A stretch of DNA of 64,000 nucleotides from Paenilisteria portnoyi (lineage in GTDB: Bacteria; Bacillota; Bacilli; Lactobacillales; Listeriaceae), in contig NZ_JAASTT010000001.1 in assembly GCF_014322795.1 (NCBI RefSeq), positions 62,001-126,000 on the forward strand, written 5' to 3'. Below the pieces are notes generated by a model, which saw only the letters and a program-made list of their open reading frames with translations, was not told where the DNA came from and made no database searches. Below are positions 1 to 9,008 of this stretch, one piece after another. The position numbers were made by a program, and so were the translations under genes. Within the stretch, counting starts at the first letter, position 1. Each line of letters opens with the position of its first letter.

Positions 1-1266
1 CGAGTCAGCAGATGTGATGAAAAATACGCCAATCAAGAAAATCGCGATTACAGATAATAGTGAACCAAGCGGCATATGGTTGAATGTCCCAAACAGGACT
101 TCTTCTGTTTTCAGTTGTGTTAAGTCGAAGCCAGCACGTTGCACCGAGGTAGAGGCAGTTCCGAAAACAGAGAACCAAATGACACTAAGTAACGTTGGTA
201 ATAAAATAACACCAGCTAAAAATTCACGAATTCGGCGACCTTTGGAAACCCGCGCGATAAAAATACCGACAAATGGTGACCAAGAAATAAACCAAGCCCA
301 GTAGAAAATCGTCCAGTTATTAATCCATTCACGACCCGCCGCATCCACTGGCGAAGTTCGGAAGCTCATACCGATAAAATTTTGCATATAAGCGCCAGTA
401 GCGTCGGTCATCATGTTCAGCGTCAGCAGAGTAGGCCCAACGATAATCACAATAATCATCAGCAGAACCGCCAACACCATGTTCGTATTGCTGAGCCACT
501 TTATACCTCGACCAAGCCCACTCATGGCAGAAGTCAGAAACAGGACGGTAACGATGGCAATAATGATAATCTGAACTTTAAAACTCATTGGAATATCGAA
601 TAAGAAGGATAAACCACCGTTGATTTGCGTTGCGCCAAAGCCGAGCGTCGTTGCGACACCAACAATCGTCGCGAATACTGCTATTACATCAATTGTCACA
701 CGGACAGAGGGTTTCATCCATTTTCCAAGAAGTGGATCAAGCGTTGCACTGATTAGTCCTGGCTTGTCCTGTCTAAACTGGAAGTAGGCCAACGTTAAGC
801 CGACGAAAGCGTAAATCGCCCAAGCATGAATTCCCCAATGAAAAAAGGAGAAACGGAAGGCGTCCATTAATGCCTGATTCGTTCCAGATTCTGCCTCAGG
901 ACTCGAAATCGCGTAATGAGATAATGGCTCCGTCGCGCCCCAAAAAACAAGCCCAACGCCCATTCCAGCGCTAAAGAGCATGCCGAACCAAGAAATAGTT
1001 GAATATTTTGGTTTTTCTCCGGCTTTACCGAGTCTGATCGATCCAATCGGACTAAAAATCAAGTAAAAACAGAAAATAACGATGACTGAAACGAAAATTA
1101 AGTAGTACCAGCCAAATGTTGTCGTAATAAAATTTTGAATGTTCGCAGTTACGCTAGCTAAACCTTTTGGTGTTAGAATGCCGATTGTAACGAAGATAAG
1201 CGTGATGGCTAGCGTAATCCAAAACACATTTGTAATTTTGTGCGAAGTTTCCTTTTTTGTTCCCAT
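1..1266 (-). CDS. BCCT-family betaine/carnitine/choline transporter (3' end cut by window edge)
   Basis: Secondary transporter of compatible solutes (glycine betaine, carnitine or choline) of the BCCT family, coupled to sodium or proton entry. The 422 codons in the window cover the N-terminal four fifths of a family that usually runs about 500 residues. They begin MGTKKETSHK, then show many hydrophobic segments, the Trp-rich stretch FFHWGIHAWAIYAF, and the segment NWTIFYWAWFISWSPF, which carries the family's Trp-box residues. The last readable residues are FFITSADS, also a BCCT hallmark. The ATG is preceded by a weak GTGAGG ribosome site. A promoter and inverted repeat lie upstream, and the tetR gene is the next gene on the same strand. 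Substrate cannot be fixed from sequence. Confidence 0.93.
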   Translation of the reverse strand, partial: MGTKKETSHKITNVFWITLAITLIFVTIGILTPKGLASVTANIQNFITTTFGWYYLIFVSVIVIFCFYLIFSPIGSIRLGKAGEKPKYSTISWFGMLFSAGMGVGLVFWGATEPLSHYAISSPEAESGTNQALMDAFRFSFFHWGIHAWAIYAFVGLTLAYFQFRQDKPGLISATLDPLLGKWMKPSVRVTIDVIAVFATIVGVATTLGFGATQINGGLSFLFDIPMSFKVQIIIIAIVTVLFLTSAMSGLGRGIKWLSNTNMVLAVLLMIIVIIVGPTLLTLNMMTDATGAYMQNFIGMSFRTSPVDAAGREWINNWTIFYWAWFISWSPFVGIFIARVSKGRRIREFLAGVILLPTLLSVIWFSVFGTASTSVQRAGFDLTQLKTEEVLFGTFNHMPLGSLLSVIAIFLIGVFFITSADS

Positions 1267-1282
1267 AATTCCTCACTTTCAT

Positions 1283-1313
1283 TGCTAGATAAATTTCTGT
1301 GTAGAATCTAGCA
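1283..1313 (-). other. Hairpin in the BCCT 5' leader
   Basis: An 8-bp perfect inverted repeat (TGCTAGAT / ATCTAGCA) with a 15-nt loop lies between the BCCT promoter and its start codon. It would form a stem in the leader RNA. No uridine run follows, so it is not a terminator; function unknown. Confidence 0.4.
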
Positions 1314-1358
1314 AATAAACAAGAACGAAACGATGAAAATAGTTCCATTCAGGTTTGT

Positions 1359-1387
1359 ATTATAGTTGACCTTAACTATGGTAACAA
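1359..1387 (-). promoter_or_regulatory. Sigma-A promoter of the BCCT gene with overlapping operator-like inverted repeat
   Basis: On the minus strand a -35 TTGTTA (1387-1382) and a consensus -10 TATAAT (1364-1359) are separated by 17 bp. An inverted repeat, ATAGTT-N6-AACTAT at 1362-1379, covers most of the spacer and part of the -10. A repressor bound there would occlude polymerase. The adjacent TetR protein is the obvious candidate (inference). Confidence 0.6.
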
Positions 1388-1414
1388 AGATTGACGGTGA
1401 AAGCAAATGAGCCT

Positions 1415-1975
1415 CTACTCTTTAGGCATAACAAAGGTAAGGATTTCGTCAGCCAAATTTTCCGGTGTTAGTTCTGGAGATTTTTGGACCCAGAATTTGG
1501 TCGCATCGTAAATTGCACTGCTAATAATGGTTGCCATTAAGTTTCTCGATAAGCTATTTTGTTCCGGCGAGCTATTTTGAAGCATGGTCGTGATGATATC
1601 TTTCAATGTCGCTCGTACAGTCGTTTCAATCAACGAAACAACAGATGTGTAGCTAATATGGCATTCTTTGTAAACGGCAGCCTGGTAATCACACATGGAT
1701 AAAATTAATCCACGAATGGTCAGCTCAGTCAATTTCAAATGAGCGGGAGTCTGGTCGGTAACAATCTGTGTAAAAGCCTCGGTTACAATGAACTCTAAAA
1801 GTAGATATTTATCTTCAAAATGCGCGTAAAAAGTTGTGCGGTTCACCGTTGCTTTCGCCGCGATATCCTTGACTGTGATTGTTTCAAAATCCTTTTCCTG
1901 AACCAATTCCAAAAAAGCATCAATAATTAATTGCCGAGTTCGTATGACGCGCGGATCTTTTTGCTTTAAAGTCAT
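1415..1975 (-). CDS. TetR/AcrR-family transcriptional regulator
   Basis: One-component repressor of 186 residues. The N-terminal helix-turn-helix is plain: RQLIIDAFLELVQEKDFETI, then TVKDIAAKATVNRTTFYAHF with the classic TTFYxHF recognition-helix end around residues 43-52. The C-terminal half is the variable ligand-binding and dimerisation domain and gives no clue to the ligand. GGAGG sits 7 nt before the ATG. It lies between the BCCT transporter, read on the same strand, and the divergent PanE-like gene, with inverted repeats in both flanking promoters, so it may control one or both (inference). Confidence 0.93.
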   Translation of the reverse strand: MTLKQKDPRVIRTRQLIIDAFLELVQEKDFETITVKDIAAKATVNRTTFYAHFEDKYLLLEFIVTEAFTQIVTDQTPAHLKLTELTIRGLILSMCDYQAAVYKECHISYTSVVSLIETTVRATLKDIITTMLQNSSPEQNSLSRNLMATIISSAIYDATKFWVQKSPELTPENLADEILTFVMPKE

Positions 1976-2050
1976 CTCTCATCCTCCAAATTCTTTCCCA
2001 CCAATTCAAGTAAAGTGTCCATTTAAGCAACATAATCGCCAATCTGATGG

Positions 2051-2079
2051 TTGTACTAAATACGATAGTATCATAAAAT
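2051..2079 (+). promoter_or_regulatory. Promoter of the PanE-like gene with an inverted repeat in the spacer
   Basis: TTGTAC (2051-2056) and TAAAAT (2074-2079) are spaced 17 bp apart, upstream of the ATG at 2145. The spacer contains the exact inverted repeat ATAC-GATA-GTAT at 2060-2071. A second one, CAACA-AG-TGTTG at 2104-2115, follows the start site. Either could be a TetR operator. Confidence 0.45.
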
Positions 2080-2144
2080 CATATCATACACAAGTTGCTT
2101 TAACAACAAGTGTTGAGTAACCTACGGAAGATGAGGCGAATAGA

Positions 2145-3077
2145 ATGACAGGACATAAAGAACGTATCTTAATTTTTGGCGCAGGAGTTATTGGTGGAAC
2201 TTACGCGATTTCATTCATAGAGGCGGGATATGAAGTGACGATGTTGGCACGTGGTGAGCGACTTCAAACGTTGCGAGAGAAAGGTTTGCAATTTAATAAA
2301 AAAGGAGAAACAAAAACGGTTACAATTCAGGTTATTGAAAAACTAGAAGTAAGCGATGTCTATGATTTTATCTTCGTTCCGGTGAAATATGAACAAGCAG
2401 AATCGGCATTATGGGCATTAAAAGATAACCAGAGTAAAAACATTGTCACATTGATTAATAATCCGAGTGGGTATGAAAAATGGGAGCAAATTCTCGGGAC
2501 AGGGCGGCTTTTACCAGGTTTTCCAAGCGCGGGAGGCGAAATCAAAAACGGCATCTTACATTCCCAATATGGACCGAAGCTGATTCAAAAAACGATGTTT
2601 GGCGAAATAGACGGTCAGGATTCAGAGCGCGTCCGCAAACTGGCACAACTTTTCCGAAATGCGAATATCGCTTATTCAATTTCTGACGACATGGATGCGA
2701 TGCAGAAAACACACGTAGCCCTCGTTGCCGCACTTTCCAAAGATATGTATGCTGAAAATGGACTGAAAACGCAAGCCGAAGTAATAACCGCAACATCCAT
2801 CGAGCAAATAGCTTGGACGATGAAGAACTATCTGACAGCACTAGAACGAAGCGGCGTCGCTATCAATCCATCTAAAATGAAAATGTTGCAACGGATGCCA
2901 GTCGGTTTGTTGCGTTTCTTATTAAAACGCATACTCACATCGAAAATCGCAACAGATGTTTTATTTAGTGATCACGCGGTGAATATGAGCGCTGAGGTTG
3001 AAAGTATGAATCAAGATTTACTATTATTCTTTGCAGAGCATGATATTTCCGCACCCGCTTGGAATACGAAATTATAA
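2145..3077 (+). CDS. PanE/ApbA-type ketopantoate reductase family protein
   Basis: NADPH-dependent oxidoreductase of the 2-dehydropantoate 2-reductase family, 310 residues, about the normal length. The N-terminal Rossmann fold shows the dinucleotide-binding motif GAGVIGGTYA (residues 9-18) and the following MLARGERLQTLREKGL that contacts the NADP phosphate in this family. It stands alone, divergent from the tetR gene, and not near other pantothenate genes. A role in pantothenate synthesis is therefore not assured; many such paralogues act on other 2-oxo acids. A bidirectional terminator follows the stop codon directly. Confidence 0.8.
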   Translation: MTGHKERILIFGAGVIGGTYAISFIEAGYEVTMLARGERLQTLREKGLQFNKKGETKTVTIQVIEKLEVSDVYDFIFVPVKYEQAESALWALKDNQSKNIVTLINNPSGYEKWEQILGTGRLLPGFPSAGGEIKNGILHSQYGPKLIQKTMFGEIDGQDSERVRKLAQLFRNANIAYSISDDMDAMQKTHVALVAALSKDMYAENGLKTQAEVITATSIEQIAWTMKNYLTALERSGVAINPSKMKMLQRMPVGLLRFLLKRILTSKIATDVLFSDHAVNMSAEVESMNQDLLLFFAEHDISAPAWNTKL

Positions 3078-3120
3078 CAAAAAAAGTCGATCGCATTCGT
3101 AGCGTCGACTTTTTTGTTAT
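3073..3120. terminator. Bidirectional terminator between the PanE-like gene and ispG
   Basis: ATAACAAAAAAAGTCGA pairs with TCGACTTTTTTGTTAT across a 13-nt loop. A-runs on one side and T-runs on the other serve both converging genes. Confidence 0.9.
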
Positions 3121-3121
3121 C

Positions 3122-4234
3122 TTATTTTGCTGCTTCAGCTTCCTCAGCAGCTTTTTTAGCGAAATATTCTTCGGCTAGGATATCGATTTCTTTCTTCAAT
3201 TCCTCAACCATTGTTTCTTCGGGAACTTTACGAACGATTTTACCGTGACGGAAGAGAAGTCCTTCACCACGAGCACCAGCGATTCCGATATCGGCTTCAC
3301 GAGCTTCACCAGGACCGTTTACGGCACAACCAAGCACGGCAACTTTAATCGGCGCTTTGATTGTGGAAATGTATTCTTCTACTTCATTCGCAATGCTGAT
3401 TAGATCGATTTCGATACGACCACATGTGGGACACGAGATAAGTGTCGCAGCATTGGACGAAAGACCGAATGATTTCAACACTTCACGCGCTACTTTGATC
3501 TCTTCTACAGGATCAGCAGACAGGGAGACACGAAGCGTATTTCCGATGCCTTTGCTAAGAATCGCACCAAGACCGACGGCACTTTTGATACCTCCAGCGA
3601 ATTGTGTACCTGATTCTGTGATACCCAAATGTAGCGGGTAATCAAATGCTTTCGACGCCAAATCGTACGCTTCGATTGCCAAGTTAACATCGGATGCTTT
3701 AAGCGAGACGATGATATCATGGAAATCGAGGTCTTCTAGAATTTTGATATGATCGAGGGCGCTTTCTACCATACCTTCTGCTGTAGGATAACCGTATTTC
3801 TCGATGAATTTCTTCTCAAGACTACCAGCGTTGACCCCGATACGAATCGGAATCCCTTTTGCTTTGGCCGCGTTCACGACTTTAACAACACGATCACGAC
3901 GACCGATGTTTCCTGGATTAATCCGGATTTTGTCGACACCAGCATCGATTGCTTTTAAAGCTAAGCGATAATCGAAATGAATATCAGCTACGAGTGGAAT
4001 CGAAATTCTGCTTTTTATTTCTGCAAGGGCATCCGCCGCGCGCTCATCAGGGACGGCAACACGAACAATTTGGCACCCAGCTTCTTCGAGACGATGAATT
4101 TCAGCAACAGTTGCCTCTACATCGTGTGTTTTCGTTGTTGCCATACTCTGGATAAATAACTCATTACTACCGCCTATGGTCAAATTACCAACCTTTACGG
4201 GCCGCGTATTTGATCTATGTGTTCTTTCTGTCAA
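3122..4234 (-). CDS. ispG: 4-hydroxy-3-methylbut-2-en-1-yl diphosphate synthase (flavodoxin-dependent)
   Basis: [4Fe-4S] enzyme of the MEP isoprenoid pathway that converts MEcPP to HMBPP. The 370 residues match the bacterial short form (TIM barrel plus iron-sulfur domain). The cluster ligands are visible: the pair in [12 protein letters not shown], and the Cys and Glu of [11 protein letters not shown] further on. The N-terminal [13 protein letters not shown] and [14 protein letters not shown] are typical. The start codon is TTG at 4234, with AAGGAG 9 nt upstream. It is a single gene between two terminator or promoter regions. The C-terminus is Ala/Glu-rich (AAEEAEAAK) and probably flexible. 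Confidence 0.97.
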   Translation of the reverse strand: MTERTHRSNTRPVKVGNLTIGGSNELFIQSMATTKTHDVEATVAEIHRLEEAGCQIVRVAVPDERAADALAEIKSRISIPLVADIHFDYRLALKAIDAGVDKIRINPGNIGRRDRVVKVVNAAKAKGIPIRIGVNAGSLEKKFIEKYGYPTAEGMVESALDHIKILEDLDFHDIIVSLKASDVNLAIEAYDLASKAFDYPLHLGITESGTQFAGGIKSAVGLGAILSKGIGNTLRVSLSADPVEEIKVAREVLKSFGLSSNAATLISCPTCGRIEIDLISIANEVEEYISTIKAPIKVAVLGCAVNGPGEAREADIGIAGARGEGLLFRHGKIVRKVPEETMVEELKKEIDILAEEYFAKKAAEEAEAAK

Positions 4235-4292
4235 AGCGATTCGCTCCTTATAATCCTAACTTGCAGGATTTGTTATTATTAATGCATTACTA

Positions 4293-4301
4293 ATCATACC
4301 A
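4293..4301 (-). promoter_or_regulatory. Extended -10 promoter of ispG
   Basis: The minus strand reads TGGTATGAT, an extended -10 (TGn then TATGAT at 4298-4293), about 60 nt before the TTG start. The -35 region is poor, as is usual with extended -10 elements. Confidence 0.45.
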
Positions 4302-4480
4302 CTATTCGTGTGAAAAATCATCCATCTTGTTTATTAAAAATTGGTGAGAAAATGGCATTGTGTCACCATTATAAGAATTTGAAAAGGCTAAAAAAGGAAA
4401 CTCTAACACCAATTATTATACATTGTATCAAATGGAAAGACTATATCCAGTCGCGCCAGATACAGTCTTTTCCGATTGAA

Positions 4481-5269
4481 CTATTTGACAGGTTGCTTCT
4501 GGTCTGTCGGTGGAATTTGCCGAATAACTAGGAAAATAATGAAGAAGCTAACGGCCATGTTGATAGTGGAGAGGTACGGAACCGCGATTTGGAACCAATA
4601 CATAATCATCGTGAACACAGCAGCAAGCGTCATACTGTACGCCGCAATATTCCAGTTGTTGAAATAGCTGATTCCCATACGACCAAATCCGCTCATAATG
4701 TAGCCGAATAGGGCATAGAGTGCGACTTTGAAGAAGGACACAAGAATCATCGCGATTAAAATAATACCGAGTAAAATCGGGATAAAGTATTTTGACAAGT
4801 CTTCCATTGACTGGTAGAAACTCACCAAATCATCTTTGGATTTAATTCCCGCAGTCGCATAACTTACAGATTGATCCACACCAGGCGCTTTAATATAAAT
4901 TTTGTCTGATAAAAAAGCAATCGCGCTGTCGGCAGAACCAAGCTGGTTGTCGACTTGATCTGTAGTCAAACTATCCGTCGAGTCAAAGTAGAAAAATACG
5001 CTACCCTGGTCGATGGTGATTGGTTTGTCCGCATCAGAAACGAGTTTTCCATCCTCCACCGTGAAATCAGGAATGTCGTTTTTGATCGTATCCGCACCAA
5101 CTTTCATCGCATCATTTGCGGCAGTTGCTGTGTGGTAGCCGATTGGTAAAAAAATCAGAATCGAAATGAGAATTATGTAAAGAATCGATTTCCATATTTT
5201 ATCCGCTCGAAATGTGGCAATGTCTTCTGGGGAGTAGATACTTTTTGCAAAACGTTTGAAAATATTCAT
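4481..5269 (-). CDS. DUF1189-family membrane protein
   Basis: Integral membrane protein of unknown function that I recognise as a DUF1189 type: a short cytoplasmic N-terminus (NIFKRFAKSIYSPEDIATF), one membrane segment (IWKSILYIILISILIFLPIG), an extracytoplasmic region of about 120 residues, then three to four more hydrophobic segments. It ends with a charged tail. The frame extends five codons upstream to a GTG at 5284, but that GTG overlaps the ribosome site GAGGTG, so the ATG at 5269 is the better start (12-nt spacing, slightly long). The same gene lies between ispG and sodA in L. monocytogenes, as I recall. Confidence 0.8.
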   Translation of the reverse strand: MNIFKRFAKSIYSPEDIATFRADKIWKSILYIILISILIFLPIGYHTATAANDAMKVGADTIKNDIPDFTVEDGKLVSDADKPITIDQGSVFFYFDSTDSLTTDQVDNQLGSADSAIAFLSDKIYIKAPGVDQSVSYATAGIKSKDDLVSFYQSMEDLSKYFIPILLGIILIAMILVSFFKVALYALFGYIMSGFGRMGISYFNNWNIAAYSMTLAAVFTMIMYWFQIAVPYLSTINMAVSFFIIFLVIRQIPPTDQKQPVK

Positions 5270-5301
5270 TTGTTTGTGATGCACCTCATTCTTGGTTTAT
5301 T

Positions 5302-5330
5302 TATATAGTAGAAACAAAAAACTTAGTTAA
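5302..5330 (-). promoter_or_regulatory. Promoter of the DUF1189 gene
   Basis: Minus strand TTAACT (5330-5325), 17-bp spacer, TATATA (5307-5302), about 33 nt before the start codon. Confidence 0.45.
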
Positions 5331-5627
5331 ATAGTTTGGTTTCTTTTCTTTATAATAGCTTGAAATTGGAAGGATTGCAATGGTTGAGGGTGTTAGTTGT
5401 ATAAAAATCATGCTATGGTAGTTGAGAGGAAAGGTTATGAGTGAAAGCACAGAGAGCATTCGTTCATTGCCCTAACCAATTTTTTGGAAACTGACGAGCC
5501 TGCTCAGATTTTCAGATAAGCATTTAAATTGCAACCGTCGTCTTGTAGTGATAACCTTGTACTTGTAGGGAAAAGTGGACTAAGTATCTCATTTGGAAGT
5601 GCTTGCTTTTTCGAATAAACATATATC
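5331..5627 (+). other. sodA upstream region without a recognisable gene
   Basis: About 300 bases with no supported gene. A 12-codon frame at 5437-5475 (MSESTESIRSLP) follows an AGGAAAGG sequence and could be a leader peptide, but nothing else supports it. I looked for a Mn-sensing yybP-ykoY element and saw none. No confident -35/-10 pair for sodA could be named. Confidence 0.3.
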
Positions 5628-5644
5628 AAGGAGGAGTTTTTATT

Positions 5645-6253
5645 ATGACATACGAATTACCTAAATTAGCTTACACATACGATGCTTTGGAGCCGAATTT
5701 TGATAAAGAAACAATGGAGATTCACTATTCGAAACATCATCAAACATACGTAACGAAATTAAATGATGCATTAAAAGGACATGACGATTTAGCCGCTAAA
5801 TCTATCGAGGACTTGGTTGCTGATTTAAATAGTGTTCCTGAAAACATCCGTACTGCTGTTCGTAACAATGGCGGCGGACATGCGAACCACACATTCTTCT
5901 GGGAAATTCTTAGCCCTCAAGGTGGCGGCGAACCATCTGGAGCTTTAGCTGATGCGATTAATTCGACATTCGGTAGCTTCGAGGAATTCAAAACGAAATT
6001 CGCTGATTCAGGCGTTGCACGTTTCGGTTCTGGTTGGGCGTGGCTAGTAGTGAAAGATGGCAAATTGTCTATCATCTCTACAGCAAACCAAGATTCACCG
6101 TTAACAGAAGGCTATACACCAGTTATCGGTCTTGACGTTTGGGAGCACGCATACTACTTGAAATTCCAAAACGTTCGTCCAGAATACATCAAAACTTTCT
6201 GGAACGTAGTAGATTGGAACAAAGCTGGCGAGAATTTCAACGCAGCAAAATAA
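5645..6253 (+). CDS. sodA: Superoxide dismutase, Mn type
   Basis: Cytoplasmic enzyme that dismutates superoxide to oxygen and hydrogen peroxide. The 202 residues carry all four metal ligands: H27 (in EIHYSKHH), H82 (in [11 protein letters not shown]), and the Asp and His of DVWEHAYY. Gly in RNNGGGH and Gln in STANQDSP mark the manganese rather than the iron form. The frame extends 14 codons upstream, but AAGGAGG at 5628-5634 places the start at ATG 5645, giving the usual [18 protein letters not shown]-terminus. Monocistronic, followed by a strong terminator. Confidence 0.97.
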   Translation: MTYELPKLAYTYDALEPNFDKETMEIHYSKHHQTYVTKLNDALKGHDDLAAKSIEDLVADLNSVPENIRTAVRNNGGGHANHTFFWEILSPQGGGEPSGALADAINSTFGSFEEFKTKFADSGVARFGSGWAWLVVKDGKLSIISTANQDSPLTEGYTPVIGLDVWEHAYYLKFQNVRPEYIKTFWNVVDWNKAGENFNAAK

Positions 6254-6265
6254 TCTAAAATAAGA

Positions 6266-6297
6266 GCCGTGTGCGTGAAAATGCATGCGGCTTTTTT
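6266..6297 (+). terminator. Rho-independent terminator of sodA
   Basis: A 9-bp stem, GCCGTGTGC / GCATGCGGC with two GU pairs, an 8-nt loop, then six T. Confidence 0.85.
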
Positions 6298-6442
6298 GCG
6301 TGGAATTTGGAATGGCGTCCAAAGTTAAAGATGCCTTTAACTTTTCTTAATGATTTTCTCATCAAACTCTAGTGGTAATCTCGCCAAAATTCAGATACAA
6401 TAGAGTATAGATGAGTGCTGAAAAAAGGAAGGATTGTGACAC

Positions 6443-8602
6443 GTGAAAAATAGATTTATTAAAAAGACCGACAAACCGAAGAAGAAAAGGCAAGTGATTC
6501 CGCTACGCTTGAACATCCTATTTTTCGTGATTTTTATATTATTCTCAGCCTTGATTTTGCGCCTAGGTGTGGTTCAAATCGTTCAAGGGGAAACATATAA
6601 GCGTCAATTAGAGGAAACGGATGATGTCAGCGTGACGAAAAATGTGCCGCGTGGTGTTATTTACGACCGGAATTATAACCTATTAGTGGGGAATTCAGCC
6701 GTGAAATCGATTACGTATACGCGTAGCCAGAAAACACAAGCGACAGAGATGATTGCTGTGGCGAAGAAGTTGGATAAACTAGTCGCGATTACGCCCGAGA
6801 AATTGACGGAACGCGATTTGCAAGATTATTGGATTTTGACGCATCAGAAAGAATCCATCGCACGACTTAGCAAAGCCGACCAAACTTTGGACGGCGGAAA
6901 AGTATATAAGAAACAAATTGCAGGCGTGACGCCAGATGATTTGGCTAGTCTGACTGACGAGGACAAACGTATCGCGACAATTTACAAGAAGATGACGGCG
7001 GGTTATGCGTTATCGCAAGTCGCACTGAAAAGTAAAGGCGTGACGGATGCGGAAATCGCGAGGGTAAGTGAGAACTTGGAAAGCTTGCCAGGCGTTGATA
7101 CGACGACTGACTGGAATCGTTTTTATACGTATGACGAAACATTGCGTTCGATTTTAGGCAGCGTGTCGACGGAGAAACAAGGTATCCCGAGTGACAAAGT
7201 GGATTATTACTTAGCACAAGGTTACAGCCGGAATGACCGCGTTGGCCGGAGTTATTTGGAAGCACAGTATGAATCTGTGTTAGCCGGACAGAAATCGAAG
7301 TCTAATAGTGTTCTGGATAGTAGTGGGAATATTATTGAGACGGTTGAGAAGTATGAAGGTTCCAAAGGTAAGGATTTGGTCTTGTCTGTGGATGTTGAAT
7401 TACAGAAAAAAGTAGAAGAGATTTTAAGAAAAAACATTAAATTAGCTAAATCCTATGGTGGTTCAGACTTGCTTGACAGAGCTTTTGTGGTAGCTATGGA
7501 CCCTTATACAGGGCAGGTATTGTCATTAGCCGGTCAAAAAATTGAGGATACCGGAAAATTTGAAGATTATTCATTAGGTTCGTTTACAACTGCATATAAT
7601 ATGGGTTCTGCCGTAAAGGGAGCTACTGTCTTAAGCGGTATAATGGACGGTGCAATTACTGAGAATACTGTTTTTACAGATAAACCTATTAAATTTAAAG
7701 GGACAGACCCAAAAAGTTCTTGGTTTAACCGTCACGGAGAAAGACCGCTTTCACTAACTCCTGAAAGTGCACTTGAAATATCTTCGAACTCCTATATGTA
7801 TCAGACAGCGATGAAGATGGCGGGGGCTAAGTATGTTTTCGAGGGACCGTTCAGAGCCTCGCCAAAAACATTCAATGAAATGCGTTATTATTATAATCAA
7901 TTTGGTCTTGGTGTGAGAACTGGAATTGACTTGCCAGGAGAACAAGTTGGATTTAAAGGTGACGATAAGACTGTAGGTAAAATCCTTGATTTTGCCATTG
8001 GTCAATATGATTCCTACACTCCACTACAGCTTGCACAATATTCATCTACTATTGCCAATGGAGGTCATAGAATTGCGCCCTCCATGTTAAAAGAAATTCG
8101 TGATCCGAGCTCTAATGGGGACACTGTTGGAAAGGTAGCAACTGAGATTGAACCCAAAATTTTAAACCAAATTGGAGCGCCGAGTTCCGCAATAAAAACG
8201 GTACAGGATGGTTTCTATGATGTAACTCACGGCTCTAACGGTACAGGTAAAGCATACTTTAAGAATGTGCCAGTACCTGTTGCTGGTAAAACGGGAACAG
8301 CTCAAGCTTTTTATGATGGGCCAAAGACAGAAAGTAGAATGGCAGATGTATGGAACACGACTTTTGTGGGGTATGCTCCTGCTGAGAAGCCTGAGATAGC
8401 GATTTCTGTTGTTATCCCCTGGCAGTACAGAGGTGAAACGGATCAATCGAAAGTTAGTTTGAAAATTGCTGAACAAGTTTTTGAAACATATTATGATCTA
8501 AAAAAAGAAAGAGCTGAATCGGGTAAAGATTCCTCAAAGGTTGACCAGCCAATTAATAATAAGGCAGCAGCGGCGAAAGCACAGTCAAAACTAAATGATT
8601 AA
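6443..8602 (+). CDS. Class B penicillin-binding protein (PBP2-like transpeptidase), mosaic gene
   Basis: Membrane-anchored D,D-transpeptidase that cross-links peptidoglycan; 719 residues. Order: a basic N-terminus, one membrane helix (ILFFVIFILFSALILRLG), a dimerisation domain with RGVIYDRN, and the transpeptidase domain. Active-site motifs are SAVK (389-392), SSN (447-449) and KTGT (616-619). The start is GTG with AAGGAAGG upstream. The gene is chimeric in codon use: up to about 7250, 14 of 17 Arg codons are CGN and 1 is AGA, while from about 7430 onward 9 of 12 are AGA and the text is visibly AT-richer. The protein stays in frame and intact. It corresponds in position to PBP Lmo1438. Confidence 0.93.
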   Translation: MKNRFIKKTDKPKKKRQVIPLRLNILFFVIFILFSALILRLGVVQIVQGETYKRQLEETDDVSVTKNVPRGVIYDRNYNLLVGNSAVKSITYTRSQKTQATEMIAVAKKLDKLVAITPEKLTERDLQDYWILTHQKESIARLSKADQTLDGGKVYKKQIAGVTPDDLASLTDEDKRIATIYKKMTAGYALSQVALKSKGVTDAEIARVSENLESLPGVDTTTDWNRFYTYDETLRSILGSVSTEKQGIPSDKVDYYLAQGYSRNDRVGRSYLEAQYESVLAGQKSKSNSVLDSSGNIIETVEKYEGSKGKDLVLSVDVELQKKVEEILRKNIKLAKSYGGSDLLDRAFVVAMDPYTGQVLSLAGQKIEDTGKFEDYSLGSFTTAYNMGSAVKGATVLSGIMDGAITENTVFTDKPIKFKGTDPKSSWFNRHGERPLSLTPESALEISSNSYMYQTAMKMAGAKYVFEGPFRASPKTFNEMRYYYNQFGLGVRTGIDLPGEQVGFKGDDKTVGKILDFAIGQYDSYTPLQLAQYSSTIANGGHRIAPSMLKEIRDPSSNGDTVGKVATEIEPKILNQIGAPSSAIKTVQDGFYDVTHGSNGTGKAYFKNVPVPVAGKTGTAQAFYDGPKTESRMADVWNTTFVGYAPAEKPEIAISVVIPWQYRGETDQSKVSLKIAEQVFETYYDLKKERAESGKDSSKVDQPINNKAAAAKAQSKLND

Positions 8603-8661
8603 AAGCTGCATTCATAACTCACTACCATTTATAGTGGCTATGATAAAATGTTATACAACAT

Positions 8662-8706
8662 AAAATACAGATCAAGAATCTGAATCAGGTTCTTGATCTG
8701 TATTTT
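8662..8706 (+). terminator. Terminator downstream of the PBP gene
   Basis: A 17-bp perfect stem, AAAATACAGATCAAGAA / TTCTTGATCTGTATTTT, with an 11-nt loop. It can act in both directions. Confidence 0.85.
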
Positions 8707-8729
8707 GCTCGTCTAAAAAAGTTCTTCGA

Positions 8730-8855
8730 TTATCTCTGTACATTTAAATAGTGTGTTAGCTCTGCGTGGAATACAGGATAGGACCAATCGGTATTTACAT
8801 GAACATCATATTGTCCAGATTTAAGCCCCTTTAATGAAAAAGAAGCAATTATTTC
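8730..8855 (-). pseudogene. Possible 3' gene remnant, about 40 codons
   Basis: The minus strand reads an open frame without a start codon, closed by TAA at 8732-8730. It contains SLKGLKSGQYDVHVNTDWSY and ends HAELTHYLNVQR. The residue mix looks protein-like, but the frame is closed upstream by a stop at about 8860 and I do not recognise the family. It lies between the PBP terminator and the ArpU-like gene, so it may be left from an earlier occupant of the island. The rest of the 8603-9008 gap is AT-rich with nothing supportable. Confidence 0.3.
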
Positions 8856-9008
8856 CAAGGATAATATAGATTAATTTGTTATAATAACATGTATGGGATA
8901 TTTTTATTCCCAATTCTGATACAAATTAACTTTACTTGGCTAATTTGCCATTTTTAAATTTTTTTTGCATAATAGTTTGAAATTATTCATAGTTTATACT
9001 AAATAGGG

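Noticed and set aside
5331-5644. Mn-sensing riboswitch or T-box before sodA
   Set aside because: Neither the yybP-ykoY core nor the T-box AGGGTGG sequence is present.
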